From the NCBI GenBank assembly GCA_003663055.1, contig QMZF01000076.1, positions 1 through 5,932 of the forward strand: 5,932 nucleotides of DNA. The letters are read 5' to 3'. The DNA comes from Archaeoglobales archaeon (GTDB lineage: Archaea > Halobacteriota > Archaeoglobi > Archaeoglobales > Archaeoglobaceae). Below are positions 1 through 5,414 of this stretch, in pieces (position 1 is the first letter of the stretch; every line of letters starts with the position of its first letter). The notes below the pieces were generated by a model that searched no databases, had not been told where the DNA came from, and saw only the letters and a program-made list of their open reading frames with translations. The translations under genes and the position numbers were made by a program.

Positions 1-267
1 TATGTATGGTTTTATATATGGGCTTATGCTTTCTGGAGTAAGCAAGTCAACCTTTCTACCTAAAAGCTCTTCAAGAAAAAAAGCGAGATTTATGAAGTTG
101 TCAAAGTTTTTCTTTCCCCCCTCAAACTCAACGATGATGTCAATATCGCTTTCTTCCTTTTCTTCACCTCTTACAAACGAACCAAAAATCTCTATTCTCT
201 TGACCTCAAAACTTCTTATCTTTTCCTTGTTCTCCCTTATCTTCTTTAGAATTTCTTCTTTTTTCAT
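1..267 (-). CDS. MNT-type nucleotidyltransferase (HEPN/MNT toxin-antitoxin family), C-terminus cut by window edge
   Basis: The minus-strand frame from the ATG at 267-265 is open for 89 codons to the left edge. The protein shows the minimal nucleotidyltransferase signature: IEIFGSFVRGE at residues 26-36, then SDIDIIVEF at 40-48, with the metal-binding pair D41 and D43. The end visible here, VDLLTPESISPYIKPYI, is typical of small archaeal MNT proteins of about 95-100 residues, so only some ten residues should be missing. Family knowledge: such proteins usually pair with a HEPN RNase toxin and neutralise it, in characterised cases by AMP transfer to the toxin. The HEPN gene, if present, would lie just outside on the left, or may be absent; this is inference. 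The protein is Lys/Glu/Ile-rich and the DNA is AT-rich. Only a weak GAGATGG precedes the start. Confidence 0.88.
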   Translation of the reverse strand, partial: MKKEEILKKIRENKEKIRSFEVKRIEIFGSFVRGEEKEESDIDIIVEFEGGKKNFDNFINLAFFLEELLGRKVDLLTPESISPYIKPYI

Positions 268-299
268 ATTTCCATCTCTTTAAGCCTTATTTCCCCACT

Positions 300-311
300 C
301 ATTAATTTATG
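300..311 (-). promoter_or_regulatory. possible TATA box for the MNT gene
   Basis: On the minus strand CATAAATTAA (302-311) lies about 35-45 bases upstream of the ATG at 267. This would place transcription start near 281 and give a short leader with a weak GAGATGG ribosome site. It sits between the MNT start and the end of the transposase remnant, where a promoter is expected. The surrounding DNA is AT-rich, so the match is weak evidence. Confidence 0.3.
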
Positions 312-321
312 TAGCATCGTT

Positions 322-574
322 TTAAATAGCTCTTTTAAAACCTGCTTTCTTTTCTTCCTTATTAGCTACTTGACTCCAATATATCGGTGTTTGAGTGGGC
401 GGTGTCAACCTAATACCTCCAGTAGTTATAGAATGCCATAAAACTCTCAATCCAACTCTGTACAGAATCAAAAGAACTCCTGAACGGAAATCTTTTCCAA
501 GCTCCTTTTCGAGTCGTCGCTTGTAATCTATGGGTCTCCACTCTTCTATGTTGACGTGCTTGCATTGCTGCTAC
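322..574 (-). pseudogene. degenerate C-terminal remnant of a DDE transposase, frameshifted
   Basis: No single intact ATG-started gene fits 322-574, but the minus strand carries transposase-like peptide in two frames. One frame (574-410) has RVETHR, whose Glu at 536-538 fits the third catalytic residue of a DDE triad. It is followed by WKRFPFRSSFDSVQSWI and ESFMAFYNYWRY (about 508-413), resembling the terminal helix of IS6/IS481-like transposases (S-x-x-S-x-x-x-W-I-x-x-F-x-x-x-YN-x-x-R). It then hits TAG at 412-410. The expected continuation, GIRLTPPTQTPIYW, is in the next frame and ends at TAA 324-322. The N-terminal part with both Asp residues is absent; the remnant stops close to the 3' end of the tRNA. 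The family call rests on motif memory, not alignment. The second frame is open for 82 codons (570-325) and includes DYKRRLEKELGKDF, so a small unknown gene without an ATG is an alternative. Confidence 0.5.
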
Positions 575-608
575 TTATACTGTAACTTTGTCCCCTGCTT
601 TGTACTCC

Positions 609-614
609 AAAAAA
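609..614 (-). terminator. T-run terminator after tRNA-Gly
   Basis: The minus strand reads TTC then six T directly after the tRNA 3' end (A-run 609-614 on the plus strand). A short oligo-T run just past the gene is the usual archaeal tRNA terminator. No hairpin is needed or seen. Confidence 0.6.
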
Positions 615-617
615 GAA

Positions 618-688
618 TGCGCGGGCCGGGATTTGAACCCGGGCTAACGGCTCGGAAAGCCGTTGTCCTACCGCTAGACTACCCGCGC
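618..688 (-). tRNA. tRNA-Gly, anticodon TCC
   Basis: A complete cloverleaf of 71 nt folds on the minus strand. The acceptor stem GCGCGGG/CCCGCGC is entirely G-C, followed by TA at 8-9. The D-arm is GTCT-AGCGGTA-GGAC. The anticodon stem ACGGC/GCCGT holds the loop TTTCCGA, giving anticodon TCC, which reads GGA glycine codons. A four-base variable loop TAGC is followed by the T-arm CCGGG-TTCAAAT-CCCGG and discriminator A. C35, C36 and discriminator A agree with glycine identity. No intron is present, and CCA is not encoded (ATTC follows), so it would be added after transcription. The GC-only acceptor stem suits a thermophile. It is transcribed away from the plus-strand gene at 784, with a TATA box upstream and a T-run downstream. 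Confidence 0.96.
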
Positions 689-711
689 CCTCAAAAGATT
701 GGCAGGGAGTC

Positions 712-723
712 TATGTATTTATT
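712..723 (-). promoter_or_regulatory. TATA box of tRNA-Gly
   Basis: The minus strand has AATAAATACATA centred near 717, about 29 bases before the mature 5' end at 688. This matches the usual archaeal TATA-to-start spacing with a leader of a few bases to be removed by RNase P. Confidence 0.55.
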
Positions 724-746
724 GTTTTTGGAGAGTCAAGAACTTC

Positions 747-757
747 GAAAAATTATT
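747..757 (+). promoter_or_regulatory. TATA/BRE-like element of the gene at 784
   Basis: CGAAAAATTATT (746-757) is centred about 30 bases before the ATG at 784. Transcription would start at or within a few bases of the start codon, giving a leaderless mRNA. No Shine-Dalgarno lies before the ATG (the preceding bases are TTTTGCACGTCAC), which supports this reading. Confidence 0.45.
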
Positions 758-783
758 TTGTTGGTGCCGGTTTTGCACGTCAC

Positions 784-1356
784 ATGAAGGTGGCTTGGGA
801 TGCAAGCCACGGTGAGTTCACAATAGAAGATTACTACTACTTCTCAAAGCTTAAGAAGTTCGCTCAAGATGAGGGTGTAGAGATTGAAGAAGTAAAGAAC
901 TTCTCTAAGCTTGCAGAATACGATATCATTGTGTTCAATTACCCTGAAATAAGGTTCAGGAGGTGGGAGATCAGCAGAATAAGGTTGTGGCTTAGGAAAG
1001 GGAAGCGAATTATCTTAACAGCCTACTACGCAAACATCGATGGTGTCGCTGAGAACGTCAACAGAATTCTTAGAAGTGTCAGCAGCATGAAGGTAAACTA
1101 CGACGTCATAAAGGACGAGTTTAACAACTATGGTGATGAGATGTTCCCTCTTGCCTACCATAACGGACTCAACCTTGTAATGCCGTGTTCAGCTTCGGTA
1201 AGCGGTGGCAACCCTATTGTTACGGGCAAAGGTGTCTTTGGAGCAAAGGAGAACAGCTTGATTTGTCTCGGTACGTGTGTTTTTTGGGATAACTACTCGA
1301 TAGAGCTTGCAGATAATAGAGATTTCTCGCTGAGTCTGCTTAGAGGAGAAGTTTGA
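784..1356 (+). CDS. DUF4350/GldG-like domain protein, function unknown
   Basis: This is a 190-residue soluble protein with no signal peptide or membrane segment. The opening MKVAWDASHGEF (residues 1-12) resembles the 'FDxSHGE' start of DUF4350 and related GldG/IFT52-type, glutamine-amidotransferase-like folds. It is followed by a helix (17-30), the strand YDIIVFNYPE (46-55), and the helix-strand RRWEISRIRLWLRKGKRIILT (59-79), where a basic RKGKR replaces the usual Gly-Gly turn. The C-terminal LGTCVFWDN and LADNRDFSLSLL (175-186) fit the 'GDxDF...dN..f..nll' end of that fold. Two Cys (161, 165) near the end are noted without a role. Such domains are thought to sense or bind small ligands or sugars, often near ABC or membrane systems, but nothing here names a partner. 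The ATG is preceded by a promoter suited to a leaderless message, and the gene ends 13 bases before the convergent radical SAM gene. The family call is tentative; that it is a real gene is near certain. Confidence 0.8.
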   Translation: MKVAWDASHGEFTIEDYYYFSKLKKFAQDEGVEIEEVKNFSKLAEYDIIVFNYPEIRFRRWEISRIRLWLRKGKRIILTAYYANIDGVAENVNRILRSVSSMKVNYDVIKDEFNNYGDEMFPLAYHNGLNLVMPCSASVSGGNPIVTGKGVFGAKENSLICLGTCVFWDNYSIELADNRDFSLSLLRGEV

Positions 1357-1369
1357 TCAGTTTAAAGTT

Positions 1370-2389
1370 TTAGAGAATTATGTTCTGCTTGTATCCGCAG
1401 TTCGGACACTTATCGCTATCGAGCTCATTTTTCACGATGTAAAAGCCCTCTCTGTCTATCAGCTTGGTTCCGCAGTTGGGGCAATACGTATCCTCGTACT
1501 CGTGCCCCCAGACATTACCGATGTAAACGTACTCCAGTCCAACCTCTTTTGCTACCCTTACGGCCATCTCCAATGTATACAGGGGCGTTGGTGGCTTGTC
1601 GGTCATTTGAAAGTCTGGATGGAATCGCGAGAAGTGCACCGGTATTCTTTTGTCTAGATCTCTGACCCACTCGGCAAAGCTTTTTATCTCCTCCTCGCTA
1701 TCGTTCTCGCCTGGAATTATCAAGTAGGTTATTTCGATAAAGATCCCCTTCTTGTACATGTATTTAACAGTCTCGAGGACCCTTTCAAGCTTCGCCTTGC
1801 ATATCTTCTTGTAAAACCCTTCACTAAACGCCTTGACGTCAATGTTTGCAGCATCGATATTCAGCTGGTCTATGGCTTCCTTACTTACATAGCCGTTCGT
1901 TACGTAAACGACGTAGTAATCTCCGCGCTTTTTCACCTCCCTGCTGGCATCAAGTGCAAACTCATGCCAGATGCTTGGTTCATTGTACGTCCACGCAACC
2001 CCATCGGCGTTTCTCTCTTCAACCATGTCCGCAACTTCCTTGGGAGTAAGCTCTCTCAAGTAAGGATACGTTAGATCGGCAAAGGATATCGAGTAATTCT
2101 GGCAGTGGAGACAGCGGAAGTTGCAGCTGATACCTCCAAAAGAGAGAACACTTGTTCCCGGCTTAAAGTTGTGAAAGGGTTTCTTCTCGATTGGGTCGAG
2201 AGCAATGGATGATACCATGCCATAATTATACACCATCAGCTTTCCGTTTTCGTTTTTTCTAACCCTACAAATCCCCCATTTGTCTTGTTTAAGCTTGCAG
2301 TAGTGGTTGCAGGTTTTGCATTGTACGTTTCCGTTAAGCTTTTCGTAGAGATAAGATTCAACTATCATCCTTGTTGTTTTGTCCTTCAC
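1370..2389 (-). CDS. amrS: AmrS-like radical SAM enzyme (AmmeMemoRadiSam system)
   Basis: The protein has 339 residues from a GTG start. An N-terminal Cys cluster (C24, C27, C31, C41; CKTCNHYC then GICRVR) precedes LDPIEKKPFHNFKPGT and the radical SAM motif CNFRCLHC (C89, C93, C96), which binds the 4Fe-4S cluster used to cleave S-adenosylmethionine. GGIS at 85-88, WTYNEPS at 133-139 and YVTNGY at 162-167 match the COG1180/AmrS branch of PflA-like proteins. The C-terminus adds two CPNCG pairs (C303/C306 and C328/C331), a probable zinc ribbon or extra cluster site. In the family AmrS goes with AMMECR1 and Memo proteins; the substrate is uncertain. Neither partner is in this window. It is the third gene of the minus-strand operon, 41 bases after the DUF483-like gene. 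The GTG at 2389 has AAGGAG 14 bases upstream, rather far; ATG at 2368 (residue 8) would fit the family N-terminus as well. Confidence 0.92.
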   Translation of the reverse strand: MKDKTTRMIVESYLYEKLNGNVQCKTCNHYCKLKQDKWGICRVRKNENGKLMVYNYGMVSSIALDPIEKKPFHNFKPGTSVLSFGGISCNFRCLHCQNYSISFADLTYPYLRELTPKEVADMVEERNADGVAWTYNEPSIWHEFALDASREVKKRGDYYVVYVTNGYVSKEAIDQLNIDAANIDVKAFSEGFYKKICKAKLERVLETVKYMYKKGIFIEITYLIIPGENDSEEEIKSFAEWVRDLDKRIPVHFSRFHPDFQMTDKPPTPLYTLEMAVRVAKEVGLEYVYIGNVWGHEYEDTYCPNCGTKLIDREGFYIVKNELDSDKCPNCGYKQNIIL

Positions 2390-2403
2390 AAGATTTAACA
2401 GTT

Positions 2404-2425
2404 CTCCTTACGTCATTCTGTAAGG
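2404..2425 (-). promoter_or_regulatory. hairpin covering the amrS Shine-Dalgarno
   Basis: In the 41-base gap before amrS the minus strand reads CCTTAC, an eight-base loop AGAATGAC, then GTAAGG: a perfect six-pair hairpin (plus positions 2420-2425 and 2406-2411). Its 3' arm contains most of the AAGGAG ribosome site (2404-2409). It could mask the site and make amrS translation depend on ribosomes arriving from the upstream gene. This is inference from base pairing only; a six-pair stem is weak at high temperature. Confidence 0.3.
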
Positions 2426-2430
2426 TAAAA

Positions 2431-3342
2431 CTAATTCCTCAACAGCTCGTACACCTTGGCCATAACTTGGCTGTGAAAGCTTGCATCCCTTTTGAATCCT
2501 TTCACGATATCGGTATGGTAAAGCCCCATCTCTACGCAGACGGCAAGAATTGAAGCCATGTTGGTTATAATCCCGGAAAGGAACACGTTTTCTGCAATGC
2601 TGTCGAGAAAGCGACCGTAGCTCCTACCAACCTCAATGGCATTTGCACACTTCAGGGAGCAGGGGTAGAAGTTCGTTGCAAAGAGTGAGTAGCTCTCTTC
2701 AGGTAGCCCGTTGGGGCTGAGTTTGCCTTTAATGACATCTACAGTAATTTTTGCAAGCCCACATTCGATAAACTCCTCCGCGATAACTTTTTCAGGAGAA
2801 GGAACGTTCTTCCCCTCTGCTCTCTCTTTTTTCAGCTTTACAAAAGAGGAAACGCAGCACTCTGGGTATCCGAGGAGCAACCCTTCGATCTCGTTTACCT
2901 TAGAAATCTTCCTCGCATCTGCTTTTTTTATTGCTGACAGTTCTGCATTTCTCATCTTTTGTAGCATTTTCAAAACGGCTTTTTCCCTCTCTTGCCTAAC
3001 GATGTAAAACTGCATTTCAGGAGCGAAAATCAAACTTTGCGAGCTTATAATTCTGTTTAAGAGGAAGCAGAAAGGTATGGCTGTTAGTTCAACTAATGTG
3101 TTGAGTTGCTTTGGTGTTCTAAATTTCACTTCTTCGCGAGCCCACCTCTCCAATCTTTCTACGTAGCCGTAGAGCTCTTTTAGGCTGTAGTGTCCGTTCA
3201 AATAACCTGAAACGAGCCTTGATAGAGGAAATTGCACACCAGCGGATATCTCCGGAAATGGGTTGTACATAACGCAATCTGTAAGATTTGCAGCTATTCT
3301 TCCGGCCTCAAAAATTAGGGGAATAGTTAAAGCTCTCATCAC
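2431..3342 (-). CDS. DUF483-like conserved archaeal protein with GYPECC and FYPC-x3-C motifs
   Basis: This protein of 303 residues (302 from the second start) has no known activity. GLLLGYPECCVSSF (154-167) and NFYPCSLKCANAIEVG (224-239) are its striking motifs: adjacent C162/C163 and the pair C228/C232 could bind a metal or cluster. I recall this combination from DUF483, an archaeal family, but cannot align it here. A Lys/Glu-rich helical stretch (115-150) precedes the first motif. The N-terminal half (1-110) contains PFPEISAGVQFPLSRLVSGYLNGHYS and short hydrophobic patches, but no clear signal peptide. Start: GTG at 3342 gives a four-base overlap with the regulator gene; ATG at 3339 is the next codon in frame and would overlap by one base (TGATG). 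Either way translation is probably coupled. Its place between a CBS regulator and AmrS suggests a shared pathway, perhaps tied to metal, nucleotide or SAM status; this is inference. Confidence 0.85.
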   Translation of the reverse strand: MMRALTIPLIFEAGRIAANLTDCVMYNPFPEISAGVQFPLSRLVSGYLNGHYSLKELYGYVERLERWAREEVKFRTPKQLNTLVELTAIPFCFLLNRIISSQSLIFAPEMQFYIVRQEREKAVLKMLQKMRNAELSAIKKADARKISKVNEIEGLLLGYPECCVSSFVKLKKERAEGKNVPSPEKVIAEEFIECGLAKITVDVIKGKLSPNGLPEESYSLFATNFYPCSLKCANAIEVGRSYGRFLDSIAENVFLSGIITNMASILAVCVEMGLYHTDIVKGFKRDASFHSQVMAKVYELLRN

Positions 3343-4226
3343 TTTACTTGCTCAGGAGCTAGCTCAATAAGTATCCTGTGGACGGTTATAACTCCTACAG
3401 GCTTGCCAGAATCTGTAACCACAAGAATTCTGACTCCTTGATCCCTCATTATCCGTAGAGCTTCTCTTATTTTGGTGGTTTTCTCAACAAAGACAACTTT
3501 GGGAAGCATGACATCCCTTACCGGTTTATCGAGCATATCGTTTGCCAGCGCCTTAGCTAGTTGTACGAGGCCGAAAAGACCGATGTACTTACCGTTTTCA
3601 ACGACCGGAGCGCTGTGAATGTTGTACTTTGCAAGAACTTTTGCAGCATCTCTAACTTTATCGTCAGCGCCTACAGTTATGATAGGCGAGGACATGTGCT
3701 CTCCCACTCTGTCCTTAGGAAGAGCAAATATCTTTTCGATCTCTATTACTATTGAGTTGGTCGTGTCATCCCTTCCCGTTACCCTCCCCCAAACCATCAA
3801 TTCGTTTACAGGCGTAGGCCCAATTATCACCCTATCTCCGGGATTAATCTTTCTTATATCTCCAAGAACTCTAACTCTCGCGCCACAAACTGTAGGGTGG
3901 CTAAGGGAGGGAAGGGAGATTTCTTCTGCGCTTGCATCTATCGTTTCCCCATTTACGACTATAGGAACCCTAACCGCTTCCTCCGGTTTGGTTATTGCGA
4001 GGAGCTCGTAAGCCCTTGCCGTAGGCCTGTAACCCCCCTTCGGCCCGGGGACACCCTCAACAAGCCCTAATGCTCTTAAAGCCTGCATTTGGTTTCTTAC
4101 TGTTCCGGGATTTCTGTTTATCAATTCGGCAATTTCCTCACCTTTTATCGACGAACCGCTCTTCCTCTTGTAGAGGGTGATCAAAGCATAAAGTATATCC
4201 TTCTGAATTTGAGTGAGCTCAAGCAT
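3339..4226 (-). CDS. winged-helix transcriptional regulator with two CBS domains
   Basis: The 295-residue protein has three parts. Residues 1-75 form a winged helix: TQIQKDILYALITLYKRK, then GEEIAELINRNPGTVRNQMQ (29-48) as helix-turn-helix, then the wing GPKGGYRPT (61-69). Residues 85-170 are a beta-rich linker domain (VNGETIDAS, LGDIRKINPGDRVIIGP). Residues 174-231 and 236-290 are CBS domains; each contains the paired strand pattern, HSAPVVENGKYIGLF and RILVVTDSGKPVGVI. This matches the archaeal family of predicted regulators with C-terminal CBS domains (COG2524 type). CBS pairs commonly bind adenosyl ligands (ATP, AMP, SAM), so the regulator may read energy or SAM levels; given the downstream radical SAM gene, SAM is attractive but unproven. 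The ATG at 4226 has a strong Shine-Dalgarno (AAAGGAGGAT) at good spacing. It leads the operon and has a palindrome over its likely transcription start, suggesting autoregulation. Confidence 0.93.
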   Translation of the reverse strand: MLELTQIQKDILYALITLYKRKSGSSIKGEEIAELINRNPGTVRNQMQALRALGLVEGVPGPKGGYRPTARAYELLAITKPEEAVRVPIVVNGETIDASAEEISLPSLSHPTVCGARVRVLGDIRKINPGDRVIIGPTPVNELMVWGRVTGRDDTTNSIVIEIEKIFALPKDRVGEHMSSPIITVGADDKVRDAAKVLAKYNIHSAPVVENGKYIGLFGLVQLAKALANDMLDKPVRDVMLPKVVFVEKTTKIREALRIMRDQGVRILVVTDSGKPVGVITVHRILIELAPEQVK

Positions 4227-4238
4227 ACTTATCCTCCT

Positions 4239-4255
4239 TTTAGGAAAATCCTAAA
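4239..4255. promoter_or_regulatory. 17-bp palindrome, candidate operator
   Basis: TTTAGGA-AAA-TCCTAAA is a perfect inverted repeat of seven bases with a three-base spacer. It lies 13 bases before the regulator ATG and partly abuts its Shine-Dalgarno (AAAGGAGGAT in 4231-4240). The TATA box centred near 4270 predicts transcription start close to 4245, inside the palindrome. A dimeric winged-helix protein bound here would block RNA polymerase, so repression of the operon is likely; that its own first gene product is the ligand is inference. Confidence 0.6.
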
Positions 4256-4264
4256 TTGAGCAAC

Positions 4265-4276
4265 TATAAATATTTT
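4265..4276 (-). promoter_or_regulatory. TATA box of the regulator-DUF483-amrS operon
   Basis: The minus strand reads AAAATATTTATA, preceded by GGG, a plausible BRE. It is about 45 bases upstream of the ATG at 4226, which gives a leader of about 20 bases with a good Shine-Dalgarno. Confidence 0.6.
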
Positions 4277-4305
4277 CCCATGCTATCTCAATGGTTAAAA
4301 ATTCT

Positions 4306-4321
4306 CTTAAATCAATTTAAG
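4306..4321. promoter_or_regulatory. 16-bp palindrome in the divergent promoter region
   Basis: CTTAAAT-CA-ATTTAAG is a perfect inverted repeat. It lies between the two divergent TATA boxes, about 30 bases upstream of each, a position suited to an activator or a shared regulator. It differs in sequence from the palindrome at 4239-4255. The region is very AT-rich, so chance is a real alternative. Confidence 0.3.
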
Positions 4322-4343
4322 CTTTGTTTAAATTCCAGCAAAC

Positions 4344-4352
4344 TTTTTTATA
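4344..4352 (+). promoter_or_regulatory. TATA box of the NOG1-like gene
   Basis: TTTTTTATA is centred about 26 bases before the ATG at 4374, the distance expected between TATA box and transcription start. This predicts a leaderless mRNA and supports ATG 4374 over the in-frame TTG at 4371. No Shine-Dalgarno is seen in the preceding CATCCTTTGCCCTTTG. Confidence 0.55.
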
Positions 4353-4373
4353 GATGCCATCCTTTGCCCTTTG

Positions 4374-5414
4374 ATGGAATTTGAACCACGAAAGCTGCCA
4401 ACTGTATTAACAGCAGATGAACTCCTCGATAAAGCATTTGGAAGGGCTTCAAAGGTAACGGGAAGGAGTAGAAGGGAGAAAACTCTTAATAAGCTCGCAA
4501 CAGTTTCGAACGTACTATCCGACTACTTTAAAAAGATTATCTCAGCTCATCCAAGCTATTCTACTCTTCCCGACTTTTACAGGGAGATGGTGGACATAGT
4601 AGTTGGTCTAGCAACCCTCAGAAAGAGTCTCGCTGCATTGAAGTGGGCCGATGGAATGATACAAAAAATAATTAGCAAGAGTGTTAGGGAAGTTAAGGGT
4701 GGAAAAGAGCCTGATAAAGTTTTAAAAGCTGCTTACGGAAGAATAGCATCTGTTGTAAAGCAGATAGACGACGAACTTCGCTTTTTGAACGAAGCTAAGC
4801 GGAAAATGCAAACAATCCCCATTTTTGGCGACGAACCCGTGGTTGTTGTAGCTGGCTATCCTAACGTCGGCAAGTCGAGCTTCGTTGCAAGGATTTCAAC
4901 GGTTAAACCAGAAATAGCAACGTATCCCTTCACAACCAGGGAGGTATACGTCGGGATTGCTGAATTGGACGGGAGGGTGCAGGTTGTTGATACTCCTGGT
5001 CTCCTCGATAGGCCAATTCACAAGCGAAATCCGATAGAGAGGAGAGCGATACTCTGCCTTAAACATCTTGCGGACTGCATTCTCTTCATAATAGATCCAA
5101 CGGAAACTTGTGGCTATACGCTCGAAAGCCAGCTATCGCTGCTCGAAGAAGTAAAAATCCTCGGAAAACCAGTGATTGCTGCATACAGCAAGGCTGACAT
5201 GCACTCTAAGCGAGATCTGCCTGCTTTTTCGAGTGTTACTGGAGAGGGCATCGATGACGTGCTGGAACTAATTAAAGAAGTTATTTCAAAGAAGCTGGGA
5301 GATAAAGTAGGCGGCAATCGTGGGGATGTTGAGGAAAGGCAAACCAGCGTGCGGTCTTCCTACCATCCTGAGAAGAACAGCAAGGCCAAAAAGACCGCCG
5401 AAGAGGCTCATTAG
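4374..5414 (+). CDS. nog1: NOG1-like ribosome-assembly GTPase
   Basis: This is a 346-residue cytosolic GTPase of the Obg/NOG1 class, which acts in large ribosomal subunit assembly. An N-terminal helical bundle (about 1-150; PTVLTADELLDKAFGRA, then YFKKIISAHPSYSTLPDFYR) is typical of NOG1. The G domain follows: G1 GYPNVGKSS (161-169), G2 within YPFTTRE (184-190), G3 DTPG (206-209), G4 SKAD (272-275, instead of the usual NKxD) and G5 SSVTGEG (286-292). After the last helix (about 308) comes a charged, low-complexity tail of roughly 40 residues. That tail is encoded opposite the 3' end of the protease gene. The archaeal protein lacks the long C-terminal extension of eukaryotic NOG1. I chose ATG 4374 because the TATA box predicts transcription starting there; TTG 4371 would add one residue. 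It is divergent from the regulator operon across an AT-rich gap of about 147 bases. Confidence 0.92.
   Translation: MEFEPRKLPTVLTADELLDKAFGRASKVTGRSRREKTLNKLATVSNVLSDYFKKIISAHPSYSTLPDFYREMVDIVVGLATLRKSLAALKWADGMIQKIISKSVREVKGGKEPDKVLKAAYGRIASVVKQIDDELRFLNEAKRKMQTIPIFGDEPVVVVAGYPNVGKSSFVARISTVKPEIATYPFTTREVYVGIAELDGRVQVVDTPGLLDRPIHKRNPIERRAILCLKHLADCILFIIDPTETCGYTLESQLSLLEEVKILGKPVIAAYSKADMHSKRDLPAFSSVTGEGIDDVLELIKEVISKKLGDKVGGNRGDVEERQTSVRSSYHPEKNSKAKKTAEEAH

Noticed and set aside
2..283. Plus-strand frame of 93 residues rich in Ser and Phe
   Set aside because: It is the complement of the clear MNT gene, and its composition is that of an antisense shadow.
530..787. Plus-strand frame of 85 residues
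   Set aside because: It runs straight through the antisense of tRNA-Gly; the residues GPGFEPGLTARKAVVLPLD are the familiar false translation of a tRNA.
841..920. Two similar stretches TTCTCAAAGCTTAAG and TTCTCTAAGCTTGC, possible repeat
   Set aside because: They encode two FSKL tetrapeptides in the same gene; too short and imperfect to be a functional repeat.
5114..5317. Minus-strand frame of 67 Ser-rich residues
   Set aside because: It lies antisense to the GTPase G4/G5 region, has no recognisable motif and no start signals.
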